64,000 nt of DNA from Linum tenue (lineage: Eukaryota; Streptophyta; Magnoliopsida; Malpighiales; Linaceae), in the NCBI GenBank assembly GCA_946122785.1, contig CAMGYJ010000007.1:42433587-42497586 (forward strand), written 5' to 3'. Below are positions 1-14,160 of the stretch, piece after piece. Under the pieces are notes generated by a model. That model was not told where the DNA came from. It searched no databases and saw nothing but the letters and a program-made list of their open reading frames with translations. Position 1 is the first letter of the stretch; every line of letters starts with the position of its first letter. The translations under genes and the position numbers were made by a program.

Positions 1-309
1 TTTTTAGCAGAGGATTTCTCCGCCATAGATTACATTCGCAGGCGATCCTTGGTGCTTTCTCGTGGTCGTGTTTCGCCATTATTTATTTTTATAAATTGTA
101 AAGTTTGGTTCTTTCTTTGTGAGAATTGAGGTGTGTTTCTTTGTCCAAAGATGAGAAGACATCTACATTATGAACCAAGTTGCTGAATTTTGATAACTTA
201 ACGAGATTGATCACTTCCATGGTTTCCTATAACTAATGATTTTTGGTCTTATGGCTTACTTATTGCCTTCTCGCTAATTTGATGTATTTGGGAAATTTTG
301 ACTCTGCAG
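1..309 (+). other. Intron or upstream part of the DNAJC8-like gene
   Basis: No coding exon could be supported here. The sequence ends in a pyrimidine-containing stretch and the acceptor ..ctctgcag at 302-309, so at least its right part is the intron before the first recognisable exon. The first coding exon of this family, encoding the acidic residues before the ILSCF motif, is not seen and must lie left of the window. Confidence 0.5.
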
Positions 310-2380
310 GATCCTTTCTTGCTTCAAATTAAATCCATTTGAGCATCTAAACTTATCATTTGATTCATCTCCAGATGATGTGAAAAAGCAGTATCGTAAG
401 GTAACGTTCTTCCTACCGTGGAAAGGTGGTGATATATTGCTTCATTAAGTTGCTATGATTTAACTTGTTGCATGTTATGAACCGTGCAGCTATCTTTATT
501 GGTTCATCCTGACAAATGCAAGCATCCGAAGGCACAAGAAGCTTTTGGTGGTATGTCCGCTACATTTGGTTTTTTAATGTTATCAGGATGGCCTAAAGAT
601 AATCCAGTAACTTAATTTTTCTTATCCTCCTAGTCTTGAGATCACTAAGGTTTGCATGTCTTCTCACCAATTTCAGCGTAGAAAACTAGTTGAGGGTCTC
701 GATCCCAGTATTAGTTGATCGGTTGTCCATAGAGAGATTATAAGCTTTGATTGGGACTTGCAGTGATTATATTCTTCCTGAATGTTTGGACACTTCCAAT
801 GAAGTGGTCACTTTTCTAAACCCTGTTTCAGTTGAGCCAATGCCTCGGTAACTGTGGCTATACAAAGGTTTCACCTTGTAGACATAGACACAGAAAATGA
901 GATACTTTCCGATATTTTTGAGTCTTACACACGATATCAGAATTTGGAAACAAATTGCTAAGTCGACCTGTGAGTTTCTTTGTAATGGACTCAAAGACAA
1001 ACTGCATCACTCATTTTGGCAGCACGAAGCTAGTTTTGTGATTCAAAATCTTTTTCTATGCTCGTCCAAATTAAGGGATAAGTAATGCAGACTGTAAAGG
1101 ACAAATGTCGACCCTTACCTACTTGGGCTAGCATTCTTGTGTAGAAAATTGCAGAGCAAATAAAATTGGCTTTCTAATATAATAAACCTCTATCATATAA
1201 ACACAATAGTAATTGATCTTAGAACTATTCTGGTATCGTAACTTCTCTTTTCATTCATTCTGACATCTAGAGTACTACTAATTGCTGCTCAATTGGATCT
1301 TTGGCTTGCGAACAGCATTGGCGAAAGCCCAAGAGCTATTACTTGATCAGCAGGAAAGAGACTATGTTCTCAGCCAAGTACAAGCAGCCAAAGGTCAGGG
1401 TGATGTGATTACTGTCTGATTTTGGATAAGCTTTGCCCAGGTTGGTTGCATGCTAGGTGTTTCATTTTCGTCTTTAATATTTAATTTGGAGCTTGGTGTG
1501 AACTGCAGAAGAACTTCGAGCAAAGAGGAGAAAGCAGATGAAGAAAGATGCTGCCAGCAAAGCAAAGTCGTTAGTTGATGAGGTGTGTAGTCTTTTTTAG
1601 GTTTGCATTCCTTTCTGATAGGCCAGTTTCTTATTAAACAGTTTCAGGATCCGGTGTTCTGGCCTTGGACTGTGGCATGCACTGTTATTAGCTTTCCTTA
1701 TACTCGGCTTTCTTTGGATCCATTAACAATATAATTCTGTTATTTGTCCAGGGGAAATACGAACAAGAATTTGAGAGGTCGGATGAGTTCCAACAGCAGC
1801 TAAAACTGAAAGTTCGGGAAATATTGACAGACCAGGAGTGGAGGCGGCGAAAAATGCAGATGAGGGTATGCTGAACTGTGTTTCACCAACCAGTTGGTAA
1901 TTTAATATTTTGTAATAAAACGAACAATTTCATAGTCGGATGATCCTTCTGCATCTTTTGTTGTCATCAGTTATCAGAAGAAGAAGGTAGACTGAAGAAA
2001 GATGAGGAAGAGCAAAAAGAGGTGTGGAAGAGAAAACGAGAGCACGAAGAGCAATGGGAAGGAACTAGAGAAAAAAGGGTTTGACTGGTTTCCCATTTTT
2101 TTACCTGATAATACTTACCATCTTCGCTGACTCCGTTCTCATCTTTTGTTTCCACTGTTGACCATCAGGTGTCGAGCTGGAGAGATTTCATGAAGACGGG
2201 GAAGAAGGTGAGTACAGATACGTCTGTAGATCTCTCTTGTTCATGCGCGGTGTAATGTGAAAGGATAAAGATGGTGCTACTGTACCTGTGCAGGGTAAAA
2301 AGGGAGAGATTCGCCCACCAAAGCTGAAGACAGAGGATCCCAACAAATCGTATGTTCAGAGACCGGTGAAGAAAGGCTGA
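310..2380 (+). CDS. DNAJC8-like J-domain protein (5' end off window)
   Basis: The likely role is that of a splicing-associated J-protein (DNAJC8 family), nuclear, recruiting Hsp70 through a J domain. Coding exons are 310-400, 490-550, 1316-1393, 1509-1582, 1752-1865, 1971-2078, 2169-2207 and 2294-2380, all with GT-AG borders and consistent phase. They give 216 residues and a TGA stop. The J domain starts almost at once: ILSCFKLNPFEHL, then DDVKKQYRKLSLLVHPDKCK with the HPD triad intact, then EAFGALAKAQELLLD. The rest is a highly charged coiled-coil region (EELRAKRRKQMKKD, DQEWRRRKMQMR, SEEEGRLKKDEEEQKEVWKR-like) and the conserved tail KTEDPNKSYVQRPVKKG. The N-terminal exon is outside the window. 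It is transcribed toward the BSL gene, so the two genes converge. Family assignment is from remembered plant homologues and is firm. Confidence 0.93.
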
Positions 2381-4024
2381 GGGGTGCTGAACCTGCCGGG
2401 GGAGGAATTGATGATGGCTGTGTCCTCTTGCTGTTCGGAGGGTTAAGAAATATGTACTTGTGTATCAATTTAGCTATAGGAAGGCCATCCATTCCATATC
2501 GATTTGAACAGCCGCTTTCATATTTTCTTTTCCTTGGGTTAAACCCAACCCTTCATTAGGCTCAACAGAGGTCAATCCAAAAGGAAACCAAGGTGTAATG
2601 CACAAACTGTCTGACGTATGAAAAGGTTGCTGTTTGTGGAGCTTATAGTTATAGCCAGACCTGAATATCAGAACCTCTTGTGAGATGTGTAAGTAGGTGG
2701 TAAAACCTGATCCAAAGAATGATAGGTATACCTTGAACCCTCATTGAGATCACTAAAGTGTACTATCTATTTGATTTTTCTGGTACATTACTGCAAGGTC
2801 ATGATTTTAAGTTGGAAATTGTTGCTTGCCCTGGATCATCGCTCAATGGTTCACGACTTTCAAAGGGTAATTGTTTTGATAGGAACTCAAAGCTTGACGC
2901 TGACTTGTCATTCGAGATCTTGTACTTGAGACCCTGCAGAAAATCCAGCATAAGCACATGACTTGAGGCCAGGTGCTAAGGCGAAAAATCCAGTAGAGGT
3001 CCATGGTCAAGATTCGTGCATCATGCTGTAGATCTCAAGGCGAAGGCAAGTCTTGGCTTCGCGTAAGACCTTGGTCGATAACTTGGTTTACAAGGCTATT
3101 ACCGAAATGCTACTGCCAACTGGGGGCTCTTGTAAGATAGCGTATTAACCAGTCAATATGTGCGGTTGAACTGTCGCTAATAGCATCCTATGCAATTCAC
3201 AAACCATGCTTCAGCAAGATATTAAGAGAGATATGCATCACAATCCACAAGAGATGCCCGAAATCAATCACAAACACCTGCAATAACCCGCTATAAGCTT
3301 TACCACGAAGAATGCTACATTACACCGTCACCAAAATTGACGAAACAAACACTTCTGAGAATGGCAAAGGACAAGCATAGAAACTTACACAAAACACCTC
3401 TATGATACAAAGGGTAAACCCACCAAAGGTGTTGTAAAGGGTTAACTATATATATCTCGCCATCACATATGAAGGACCTTTATCTTTGCCCCCTTTAGAA
3501 GGAAAAATAATTGGCAAGAAAAATCTAAGCCTAAAACAAGAAAACTCGGGAAACTTGAGAAAGATTATATGACAACTATTGAGAAGAATTCTAAGCACCA
3601 CTACTAACTCTCATCAAATTGGGCAAGGAAAAAACACCAACTCTTGCAGACATTCTACCTGCTGCTTCTTCTGGCTCGATATACAAATGGGCAGGGCTAC
3701 CCGAGGAAACTTGCGTCTTCTACAACATATCAACCTAACAACTGCCAGCGCCAACCACAGCTCTGTTCCTCTCCCTTGGAATTCGTATCGACCATTGTCA
3801 ATCATCTTAGTCATCTCATGGCCCTGCACAGTTTTACCAGTGAAACTGGAAAATTCACACAAGGCCTTCACAGACTTCTATCAGCAACAATGGTCAACAA
3901 GTTCGAGATGTCTCGACTCAGGCTCTATACAGAGGCCAACCATAAATCCCATGGTGGTGGCACAAGTAACTGGAACACTTGGCAGGTGGTGGGTTATATC
4001 CAATACAGTATTATAGCATCTAAT
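2381..4024. other. Convergent 3' region between DNAJC8-like and BSL genes
   Basis: This holds the 3' UTR of the J-protein gene on the left and the long 3' UTR of the minus-strand BSL gene on the right. No further reading frame in it looks like a gene and no repeat was recognised. Confidence 0.5.
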
Positions 4025-7000
4025 TTATATCCAAGCAAGAGAGCCCCTGTCATTCGGTACTTGAGGACGACCCCTAGTTGGTGTAGGGGGGCGGTTAGCA
4101 TTCAACTCCTGCTTTCCAAGAATAACATGGGAACAGGATAAGCATAATATAGAACATATTAAAATGAGAGCTAAAGGTAGAAAGACAAGTACGAAGATGC
4201 AACGTCACCTGCATCCACGTATCTTCAATATGTTCAGGCGAAGCTTCTGGCGAAGACATGGCTGGTGGTAAAGGATGTATGAGTTTTGGAACAACAACGA
4301 GATCTCTTCCCAAAACTAGGATTGCCCCGGCATTATTGGCAGTGCCTGCATCAAAGTGAAAAAACGATGTCTCGTAACCATGTTGAGTCATCCATGTAGG
4401 TTGAAAGATCGAACAAGTTCAAGGAACCTACCACAATAATTTGTGGCAGAGAAAAGTGTGATGAGATGCCCTTGTGCAAAACGTTCAAAGCCATCCATAA
4501 CGCACTCATGCGCACGTACAATCAACTGAAGATCATTGTTACTGCAGAACTCCATGACTCGATCCGGCTGCAGTTGCAACTCGGTGTCAGAATAATATCG
4601 ATAGTCCAACAAACGATACTAAATTTCAAAGTATGGTGAAAATACAAAGACAGCCTGATACAAATAAAGAAATAATGGAAGGCTTTGTGGGTACGGCCTC
4701 TAGTCTCAAAATGTTGCAAATAGATTGGCTAATCAACAAGCACGTGAATTGTTGTTTAAACCTGGAAAGAGCACTAAGAAAATGTATCGTGATTATTATC
4801 TATCAAATGGCAAAGTGATAAATAAAGACAGGCTCTTTTCCCGAAAAAGGGGCTAAGCGAAACATGACTATAAAGTAAATTATGGGGTGTATTCATTTGT
4901 TTTCGCTAAAACAAAAGTAGATTTAAAAGTCAAAACACAGTTCTAGATATAAGTTTTTAATTCACTCTGAATTTTGCAAATAATTAAGCCAAACGCAATA
5001 TCATCAATAAAATTTTATTTTCAATCATCTTCTCTTCATTTCTACAGACTCAATTTTAAGCAAAACTAAAACGAGCACATCCTATTTGTCAGCAATGAAA
5101 CAAGTTCTCACCCCAAAGGTAACCAACCCAGGGCCTCTTGCATTCGGTCTCAATCCCTCCACACTGTCATTTTCAGTTGGGTCAGACCTAATGCAGAGAA
5201 GCGAACCCATTAGTCCACCGACCAGAAGACAAAATAATGATATCCATCATCATAAAGAAAGAAACCGAATTAAGATACAAGCACAAACCATAATAAATCC
5301 ATGAGCACAATCGAGCCAGCTTCCATGGTAATAGGACGCTGAATGTTCTCGATCTGTTCAACGTGATTTATTGAGCGACCAATACCGCCATGCATACAAA
5401 TGATTTTCTTCTCGATCAATGCAGCCAGAGGAAGCCAATTGAATAAACGATTGATCCGATGCCAAACCCAGATTCCGTCTCTCTCACCCTGGTTCAGTAA
5501 TCCATTTAATTAGAAACTAACAATCAGTAGAGAAAGAGAAGAGATGTAAGGTTTTTGGGACAATACCATTCGTTCAATGCACTCAATGCGGAAGCCAAAA
5601 AGGGCATTGATATCTGCAGCTTCATGGTTCCCACGAATTAAATGCACATTGTTTGGATACTCAACCTACAAATGAATCTAGTTATAATAGATAACAGAAG
5701 GAACAACAAGAGGAAGCCGAGGGGCCACTACATTTCAACATACCTTCAAAGCAAGCAACAGGCTAATAGTCTCCAGACTGTGTTGACCACGATCAACATA
5801 ATCTCCTAAAAAGAGATAATCGATGTATCTGACAGACATGAAATATATATATAGCATTAAGATATCACATGAACGATCACATCATTCAGCAGTGAATACA
5901 ATTAGCATAAGATGTTCAAGACAAGATGGTATTAACAATTTGAACTTCTACAACATCATGGGCTACTGCTGATTTGGAGCTCACACAAATTGTACAAGTA
6001 ACATCTCTTAGCTCCCTCTTTAACCACTTTGAGTCATATTGAATCATCAATTAACAAGCATGCTCGCTACCATTGTGACAAAGCTAGACTCTTCATCACA
6101 GCGCCTGACTACACAATAACAATACTTCCAACAGTATAGATAGTCCAATTCAGTATAGACAAGTCCGAATATGGATGAGCCCACATTAAACAATTCTGTA
6201 AATCTAGAAGTTTCGTCTGGGAAGACCATAAAGCATCAGAACTAATCAGCTTATAAGGATCTTCCTGGAGCCCGGATCATTTGCTCTCAAAGACAATCAC
6301 CTCACAAAATAACTTTCCATTTGCACCTTCTCACCCCAACTCATCCAGGCGGCATTCTCTCTAAAATTGCAAATTGCAGTCTGATTTTGAAGCTTCTAGT
6401 ATTAAGTTCATTATATTTCTTTTCAATTCTTCAGACGGCCTAGCATAACAGGACTGAGGTTATCAGCAGTTCAGAACTTGCAACTAATGTTTCAACTTCC
6501 TTTCCTTGTTTACTTACTCATCCAATATCTTAAGGAGTTTACCGTGCATTAATTCCAAACAGTACAAATTTCAGACACAAGCTCTCCATGGTTCCTCCCT
6601 TTTCAAGTTGGGTACAAATATAATAATACATGATCCGGTTGAAAATGAGAATTACCCTCGAGACAATCCACAGAAAAATAACAAACTACCACTGAATGGA
6701 AAAGAAAGAAGTAAAAAGTAAAAGCACTTACGCAATATCACCAGCAGTTGAAGGGGCGCCATATTCGTCAAACAAACGCATAAGATCACCAAATTGTCCA
6801 TGCAAATCACCAAATATCTTTATTGGAGCTCTAAGTTGCAAAACACTTGGCTCACTAGAAAATATTCTCTCAGCGCTGTCACATAAATCTGCTATCTCAT
6901 TGCAATCTAAGAAGAACTGCCGACGAACTGGGGGCTTCCAGCCACGAGGCTTTAGAAGATGGGCAACGACCTGGGACAAATATAATGGTAGAGACTGCAT

Positions 7001-10000
7001 TATTTAAACCACCAAGGGATAAATTAACACCACACAATGCCTCTCAACAAAAGCCCACAGGGAACCCAACGTAACATTGCAAGAATTGACAATGAATCAT
7101 CATGTGCAAACAAACCCAAGGGACTACTAAAGATATCTATGTATGTTAAATAGATTTAAACTCTGATGGTGACATAGCTGACCGGGTCCTTATTTGTCAA
7201 AAGATACTAAGTGAGAAATACACGTTCTCCAAAAATTTCTTTTAGTTCAACCAAAGGATAATGATATCAAGCCATCTGTCCAACATTGTTTACATCTTCT
7301 ACACAGGGAGAATGTACTGTTTTGAGCGGGACCAGAAGACCATACAATAAGCGAAGCCAAGCCCACCTAGTAGACAGGCATTACCAACTCTCACAAGGAT
7401 GTTCCAGTTTCCATAAGAGAAAACTGTATAATTCAACATAAGTAAAAGTGTAAAACCTAGCACAGAGAGCATTCTGGTTACCGTTTCCGAACATTTATAC
7501 ATTGCAGAAGAACTCATCTAGCATCATTATAGAGCTATCTACAATTTCTCATCCAATGAATTTCATGAAATATTATCTCTACCTTTTTGGGCACACTGTT
7601 GATAGACATCTGTCTGTCCAACAATTTCCTTGCTGCAGTTGCACTCTCAGGAGTCCCATAGCTTACCCTTCTACCTTCATTTTCAAACTGATCAATGGAC
7701 AGTTGTCTAACCATGCCACCTAAAGCTCCACCAGTCTCAGCAGCTATAACAACCTGGTAGCAAATTAATATATAAAAATCACATCACAGAATATGCAATT
7801 GCCTAACAGTTTAAAGTATGCTAAAACTAGCATATGCTCGAACTCAATACTAATATAGAAATTTACACTGACCGCTCTGTGATGTAACCGAACTCCAGCA
7901 GGAGGAATGCTATTTGATCCAATGGAATCAGGTTTAATCATTGATAACTGTTTGCCACTAGGGGTGGCCTCTGCAGTACGCTCCCTATCTGGCAATTCAA
8001 CTTCACCGTTCGATTGTCGAGCCTTAGCAGCGGCCAAAGTTGCAGTGATAGCCTCAGCTTCTGCTGCTGATGCTTCAACTAAATATTCAACACCTTTGAT
8101 CGTTCTCCTGTATACCAATGCACATTCAGTAGGCTTTTCAATTATCAAGGGGCACACTCATGCACATTTAATAACACCAAGAACACATAAAATAGCTAGC
8201 TGCCTTACCGTGTTCCTTGAAGCATGGCATTCTCTGTGCTTATATCAGTGTACATATCGCCATTTACAGGGGGAGCTACAGGATTCCCTAGGACAACGGA
8301 ACCATCTGCTGATGCTTCAGACATTGTTTGCCTCCTTTCGTCAATAAACCCGTACCTTCCACCCATCCTTGCTCCTGGTACATTAGATGCAGCAGCTGCA
8401 GCTGCAGCATGGGAAGCTGCACTAGTTGTCTCAGCAGCAGCAAGATCTTCAGCAACCAGTAGATCATCAAGCAAAACCCCTAAAATCATTAAAGAAAATT
8501 TTATCACGTCATCAGCATTCAGCAGAGAATATGAGTTCCATCCAAGACGTAACATCTTTCCACCGGACATAATCAAACATGGCTTCCATAAAAATCCTAA
8601 TTCACTAAACCAAGTAGTCAAATAATGATGTAGTAACTAGTAAGAAACTGATCTGAAAGGAGAATTGCCTTAATATGATAGAACCCGACATAATCAAGTA
8701 AAATCTTTAATAAGGGAAAGATCAAGCATCTATTCTTCTCCGATCTGTTTGTTTGTCTTTTCCTGTTTACCAAAAAATAAATCACCCGGCCAGATTCTTC
8801 CGAATCCCTCACTTTTTTTTACACCCTGACACTGACAAAAGCTAATCATCCCGCTCATAGTAACAAGGGTGGACACTCATGGTAATTCAAAGAACCTTCC
8901 TTCATCCCCTTAACATGAAATTTCAGACGAGAAATGGTCATGTCAATCCACATTCACTTTTCTCCCCTTCCAATACAACTCATTCCTGTGTGGTTCAATA
9001 TGAAAAGCTTTTCACCATAAATCCCAGAGGTGGTCAAGGAATGGAAAAGGTACCTAACAAGTTACTTCTCCTTCAAAAGAAACAGAGAAACACAGACAGT
9101 ATTGCCTAATAAGTTTAGTTCTTACCACCACGTAAACCACCATAAATGAATACCAAGTCACCAACTGCAGCAGCAGCATGCCTACAGCGCCTTGTTAACT
9201 CAACTGCAGCATCTCCACCAGCAGCATCAGCACTGTATCTGCCGGTCCTTGGACTAGTAATCACAGATTTTGTATCACACCAAACTCCAGCCGCAGTATC
9301 CAGCACTAAAAGCAAAAGAATATGACATGCTTGAGAATAAATGATTATTAACAAAGTTCACCAAGTGTTCCTCAGCAGTCAAAAGCTATCTACATATTGC
9401 GCCAAAGTGTAAAGACAGACCAACCAAGAACTATGTGGGCTAGTTTCCCAGGCACACCTTATCTTACAGATACAGAAAAACATGATCAGATTGCATACCT
9501 GCAACACTTGATGAATCCTCTACCATGCGACCTCCACCAAGAGCCCCTCCCGACACATGAAGTCTAGCGTTGACAAAAACCTTGTAAAAGATAACCCTTG
9601 GTTAGTTATTCATCCTTTAAACCACATAGTCAAATGAAATAACATTAGAGTAACCCACAGCTGCATGCTGGTATCTCGAAGATGGAGAAACACCAGGAGC
9701 AATTGCCCATTCCCAGCGGCCATCCCTATGCTTAGCAAGTCCATATGCACTTGCTAATGGCTGCAAGTTACAAAAGATACAGTAATGTGAATAATGATGA
9801 ATGCAGAAAAGAATAAAGATACATGGATTTACAATAAGTAGCAGAATCGGTAGTCTACTTTAAAGAAGAAATACAACCCCACTTGTGACAGACCAATAAA
9901 TACGACCACGCTGATAAATAGAGAGAATGCATCGATGAACTGAAGAAAAATGCCAGAAATAGTTCCAAAATAGTCTAATTCTACCCCAAACAAAATCAGA

Positions 10001-13000
10001 AGAAATGAAAGCGAGAGGTCAAGAATACCAAAAATTTAGAGTAAGAATAAAAGGCATAATAATTAAGATGGAAGAAGACGAAAAATTGGCCGTTTAAGGT
10101 AAATTTTATTTTAGGATGCAAGACACAGAGGTATGAACCATCACATCTGTAACCTCAAGTATATGCTGTACAACTAATTAAGATTCCAAAAACAAGCCAC
10201 CATTTTGCATAATTAGGTATCAACTGAGTCTCGGCTATCCGACTCAATGAGGGCCCACCGGAGGAAAAAGAAGCCATTATCTCTCCAAATAATTGGACAA
10301 AATGCATTAAATGACTCCTTCATGCATAGAAGGCAACCAAACACCGCACCTGTATTGTAAGACAAAGAAACAGAAGATAAGTCCCACTATACTAACCACA
10401 CTGTTTGCATCTCTCCCCCCACAAAGCAGCAGAAGACCGTCTGACCGAGCACTTGCAGTGGCATACCTAGTCAGACAGAAACGAACACAAGAATATCGTG
10501 TCATGATAAGCTAAATCAAGAGAAGAGTAGGAAAGCTAAAGAAAAGGACCACAGATGATCATATTTGTTTATATGGCTTGTATAGTGAATAATAGCATAA
10601 TACAGCAATATTTTGTTAATCAAGTAAGAAAAACGTCTGCCGGTTCAATTAATGCGAAACCCTGCAGCTATCGTCCTTAAGGTAATTCTTTTTATTTTCA
10701 TCGGGATTCATTATAAATATCATTGCATGAGTTTCCGTTTGCCTCTGTTTAAACAAACAAAAAAAATTACCCTATCCATATTCGACAAATCCTAGTCCAT
10801 TAGACCTTAGAGACTCAACCCGTTACTACTAATTAACTAATGAATGTAATTTGAAAAAAATGAACAGTGTCTCAAATAAAATGAATGAGCAATTACCATA
10901 TTCCTAATTAAAAAAAAACGATTGACAGATAGCTCAAACATCCTAGTTAACATGTCATATCACATTCCCATTTGTGAAAATAACGGACTTTAGGCATCCA
11001 GAGAATTTTATCGTAATCACTTAAGAACTCTTGTAACTTTTTCCACACAAAAGAAAAACTCTCCTAATTAAGAATTTTTTCTTCTTCTGCTATACATGAA
11101 CAATTCGCTCCAATCACTCGAGTTTAGATTACTTCAGGAAGACCTCCACCATTGCCAACACAGAAGCCAAAACAAGTTCAATTTCCAAAATTCTATAACA
11201 AGCTGAGAACCGTAATAAAATGGGATATATGTGGCCCTTGTCATATGCAAAGGTGATTAAATAGTGGAAGACTTTTACATGCACGGTGGTGGACCTTCCC
11301 CTTCTGGCTCCAGCTTCCGCCACTCATAAGGCTTTGCTGCTGTGTCAAGGGCCCATACATCAGACAAAGGCCTTTTCCCTGAAAAGGAGGGAGAAGAATG
11401 TTATGCAAATGAGATACGTTATGATGGAAATGTTTTAGGTATCATAGACTTAGTAAATAAATACACTCACCATCATTCCCTCCAATCGCCATGAGATACC
11501 GTTGACCCACCAATGCCATCACATGGCCATATCGTGGCCCAGGCCCAGGGCCTTGAACAACAACTCTACAATAGATGAGTAAGAATTTCAATAAAAAAAA
11601 TCACATACTAAAGAAAACTAATGAGCAACCACGCAGTAGGAAGTCCAACCTATGCCATCGTGGACGTTGTTGTGTGAGGTCGAGAACGTGAAGATCTTCA
11701 GCAGATAAACCAGCTGGACCAATTCCACCCTAAGTAGGATTACAAGACTAGTATCAACTTATACGTGACATACAAGGGTATTAAAATTAAACTCTGACCT
11801 AATATTCTGCAGCAGGATAATATCTAATATGCTGACCTGAATGACAACCATGGTTCCCACAGCAGTTGCTACATGAGCAGCCCTGGGTGTAGGTGGTTCT
11901 CCGATAGGTGTAATCCTGATAATAAGCTTATAATAAGCATAAGAAGAATGTGGCAGAATGCAAAAGGATCCTCAAGAGCATAATAAACCATCACCCCAAA
12001 GACAATGATTACCTCGACCATTTATTTGACAGTACATCATAACAATGAACATCAGCAGTGGCCCCTGACAATCCTGAATCAGAGCAAAACAAAGTAAAAC
12101 AAAGGAGTGAAACTTTGACACTCAAAGACCTCAGAGTTCATAATCAACACTAGTCGGAGCAACTAAAGAAGCTTATTGCTATATTCCGAAGCAGGGATAA
12201 TGCTAAAATATGGTATATACATAAAATTAACGGCACAGGTGAACAACTCTATAACTATTCAGTAACTCGACATCAATGAATTCATACCACACTAATGGTT
12301 AGTTAAATAAACATGAGCAAAGCTCAAAGTACGGACAATGGATAGACTGTTACATTCCGAAGGAAACCATAATACATTCCGAAAAAACAGCTATGTGACG
12401 AGTCCAGAAAGCCAGACCCAGTAATGAAGGAATCAAAAAAGAAAACATCACTAAAATCATTTGCCAGACACATCCAATTTCTAGCTTACAAGATACGGCT
12501 AAGTTGATCAGAATGTTTTTCTCACAACTAAACCCGTACCCTACTCTGAAGATGCTAGCATAACTATAGCAACTAAAATTCTGCTACCTTCCTATAGCGT
12601 TGAACACCAATATATCCACCCTCTAAATCGCCTCCCAGCCAAATAAAAACTGCTGCTGTTGACATATTAATTTCCAATGCAAGCCAGAGACAAATGAACT
12701 AACCGTAGGCAGCTTCCCTAAAACTCCTCTACCTAATTCAGAATTTCCACAGCCTAATAAAGAGTTCTGCCTCATGTTCCTAAGACCCATGAACAAATCA
12801 ATCGCAGAGATTGCAACCTGGGTGGACGGAATGTGCATGGAAAACCGAAATGGAAAAACTTAATAAAATCTCAATACATACGGATGCCAGCGCCCCCGGC
12901 AGATGAAGGAGTCCCCGTGGTGGCAGAATTTCCCTCCAGCCCCGTCGCACCACCAAACAAAATCAACCTCGGACCAATGTAGCCAGGAGTCCCCTCTTCC

Positions 13001-13320
13001 CCGACAGCGGCGACTGCGGTCAAGGTGTGACCACACCTAGGCCCGGGGCCGTCTTCTTTCTTCTCTATAATAGCATTCACCACCGAGTACGTTGGTGCCG
13101 GCCTCGGACCCACCACCGGGCTCTGTTGCTGCTGCACCTGAACCTGCGCCGGTGCAGCCGCCGCCGCCGCCGGCGAAGGCAAAGACGATGTCGCAGCGGC
13201 GGTCGGAGATCCCACGGGCAGCGGGCTCTCCCTGTCTATAGCAGGTGGAGCAGGCAAATCGTTTTGCTGCGCGGCTGGATCTTGATCGGGCTCCGACCCC
13301 ATCGACGAATCCAAATCCAT
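4025..13320 (-). CDS. BSL3: BSL2/BSL3-type Ser/Thr phosphatase with kelch repeats
   Basis: This is a plant-specific PPP phosphatase of the BSU1 family, which in Arabidopsis dephosphorylates BIN2 in brassinosteroid signalling. There are 21 coding exons from 13320 down: 12882-13320, 12013-12073, 11837-11915, 11650-11729, 11471-11565, 11279-11378, 10397-10466, 9659-9760, 9499-9580, 9126-9305, 8209-8479, 7873-8107, 7583-7753, 6732-6970, 5744-5828, 5567-5665, 5289-5488, 5112-5187, 4432-4567, 4209-4345, 4025-4108. Lengths sum to 3021 nt, 1006 residues, within the usual length of the family. An Ala/Gln/Pro-rich N-tail precedes kelch repeats (about 60-430), with [10 protein letters not shown] and [20 protein letters not shown]. 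The metal-binding phosphatase motifs are all present: GDLHG 709-713, GDYVDRG 743-749, RGNHE 774-778, HGG 829-831, RAHE 906-909, SATNYCG 928-934. BSL2 versus BSL3 is not decided; the symbol is a best guess. Confidence 0.96.
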
Positions 13321-14160
13321 CGCGTTTCAAATCCCTATTTTCGAGCCCTAACTTCAAGATCGGAGCTGGAATTACGCCGAATTGGGATCATTAATCAACA
13401 TTTCTTCAACGAGGAGGAGACGATTATCCTCCAAGCACACCACCCCAGCCAGAAACGAAAAGAGAAACCCTAGTTTGGATCAGTGGACTGGGGAGAATCC
13501 CGGAAAATGGAAGGAAGAGAAGAAAAAAAAAGCCGAAGCTCGTTCGCGGTTTTTCTCTTTCTTCTTCCGGGAAAAGAGAAAAGAACAGAAATTGTTCGAA
13601 AGGGAGACGGAATACGAGAGAGGATTGAAGATTAGGTTTTAGTGTTCGATCGAAAGAAAAGGGAGGAAGGAAGAAGACGACTGGGAAACGGGACGGACTC
13701 AAATCTGCAATAATAGTATACTTAGTATAAAAAAGAAATTACTAAAATCTTCAAAAAAATCTTTACCTTTAACTTCCTCTCTCTGCCAATCATCGGGACT
13801 TCCTCTCTCTAGGGTCTTTCTCTCTCTACAAAAAATTTGTATAATTTTTTTTTTCTCTGAAAGCCATGGAAGGAAATTGCTGATGCTGTGCTGGCGTTTT
13901 TTTTGGGTCAACCGGAATCGAAATGAGTACAGCGGCCGATCGCCGTCGGGCTGTGAATAATAAAATGAACGTCACCGGAATCTCCGAGAAGGGGGTTTTC
14001 ACTTTCTCTAGTTTTCTTTTCCTTTGGCTGAAGTTCTTCTTTGGTCACTCAATTCTGGTATGGTGTTAATTTCAGTCCCAAATTTATCCTTTTTCCGTCT
14101 GTCACAACCAACTTAACGTACTTGGACTTTTAGAAACATCGGCGAATGAGCTTTTAATTC
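13321..14160 (-). other. 5' leader and promoter region of the BSL gene
   Basis: Upstream of the BSL start codon the minus strand carries a pyrimidine-rich leader, seen on the plus strand as long GAA/GGAAG runs at about 13430-13680. Further upstream at 13800-13900 lie TCTCTC runs of the kind common in plant core promoters. No second gene is supported; the open frames here come from the biased composition. Confidence 0.5.

Noticed and set aside
13027..13473. 148-residue Arg-rich open frame on the plus strand
   Set aside because: It is antisense to the first BSL exon and its GC-rich Ala/Gln/Pro codons; no domain resemblance.
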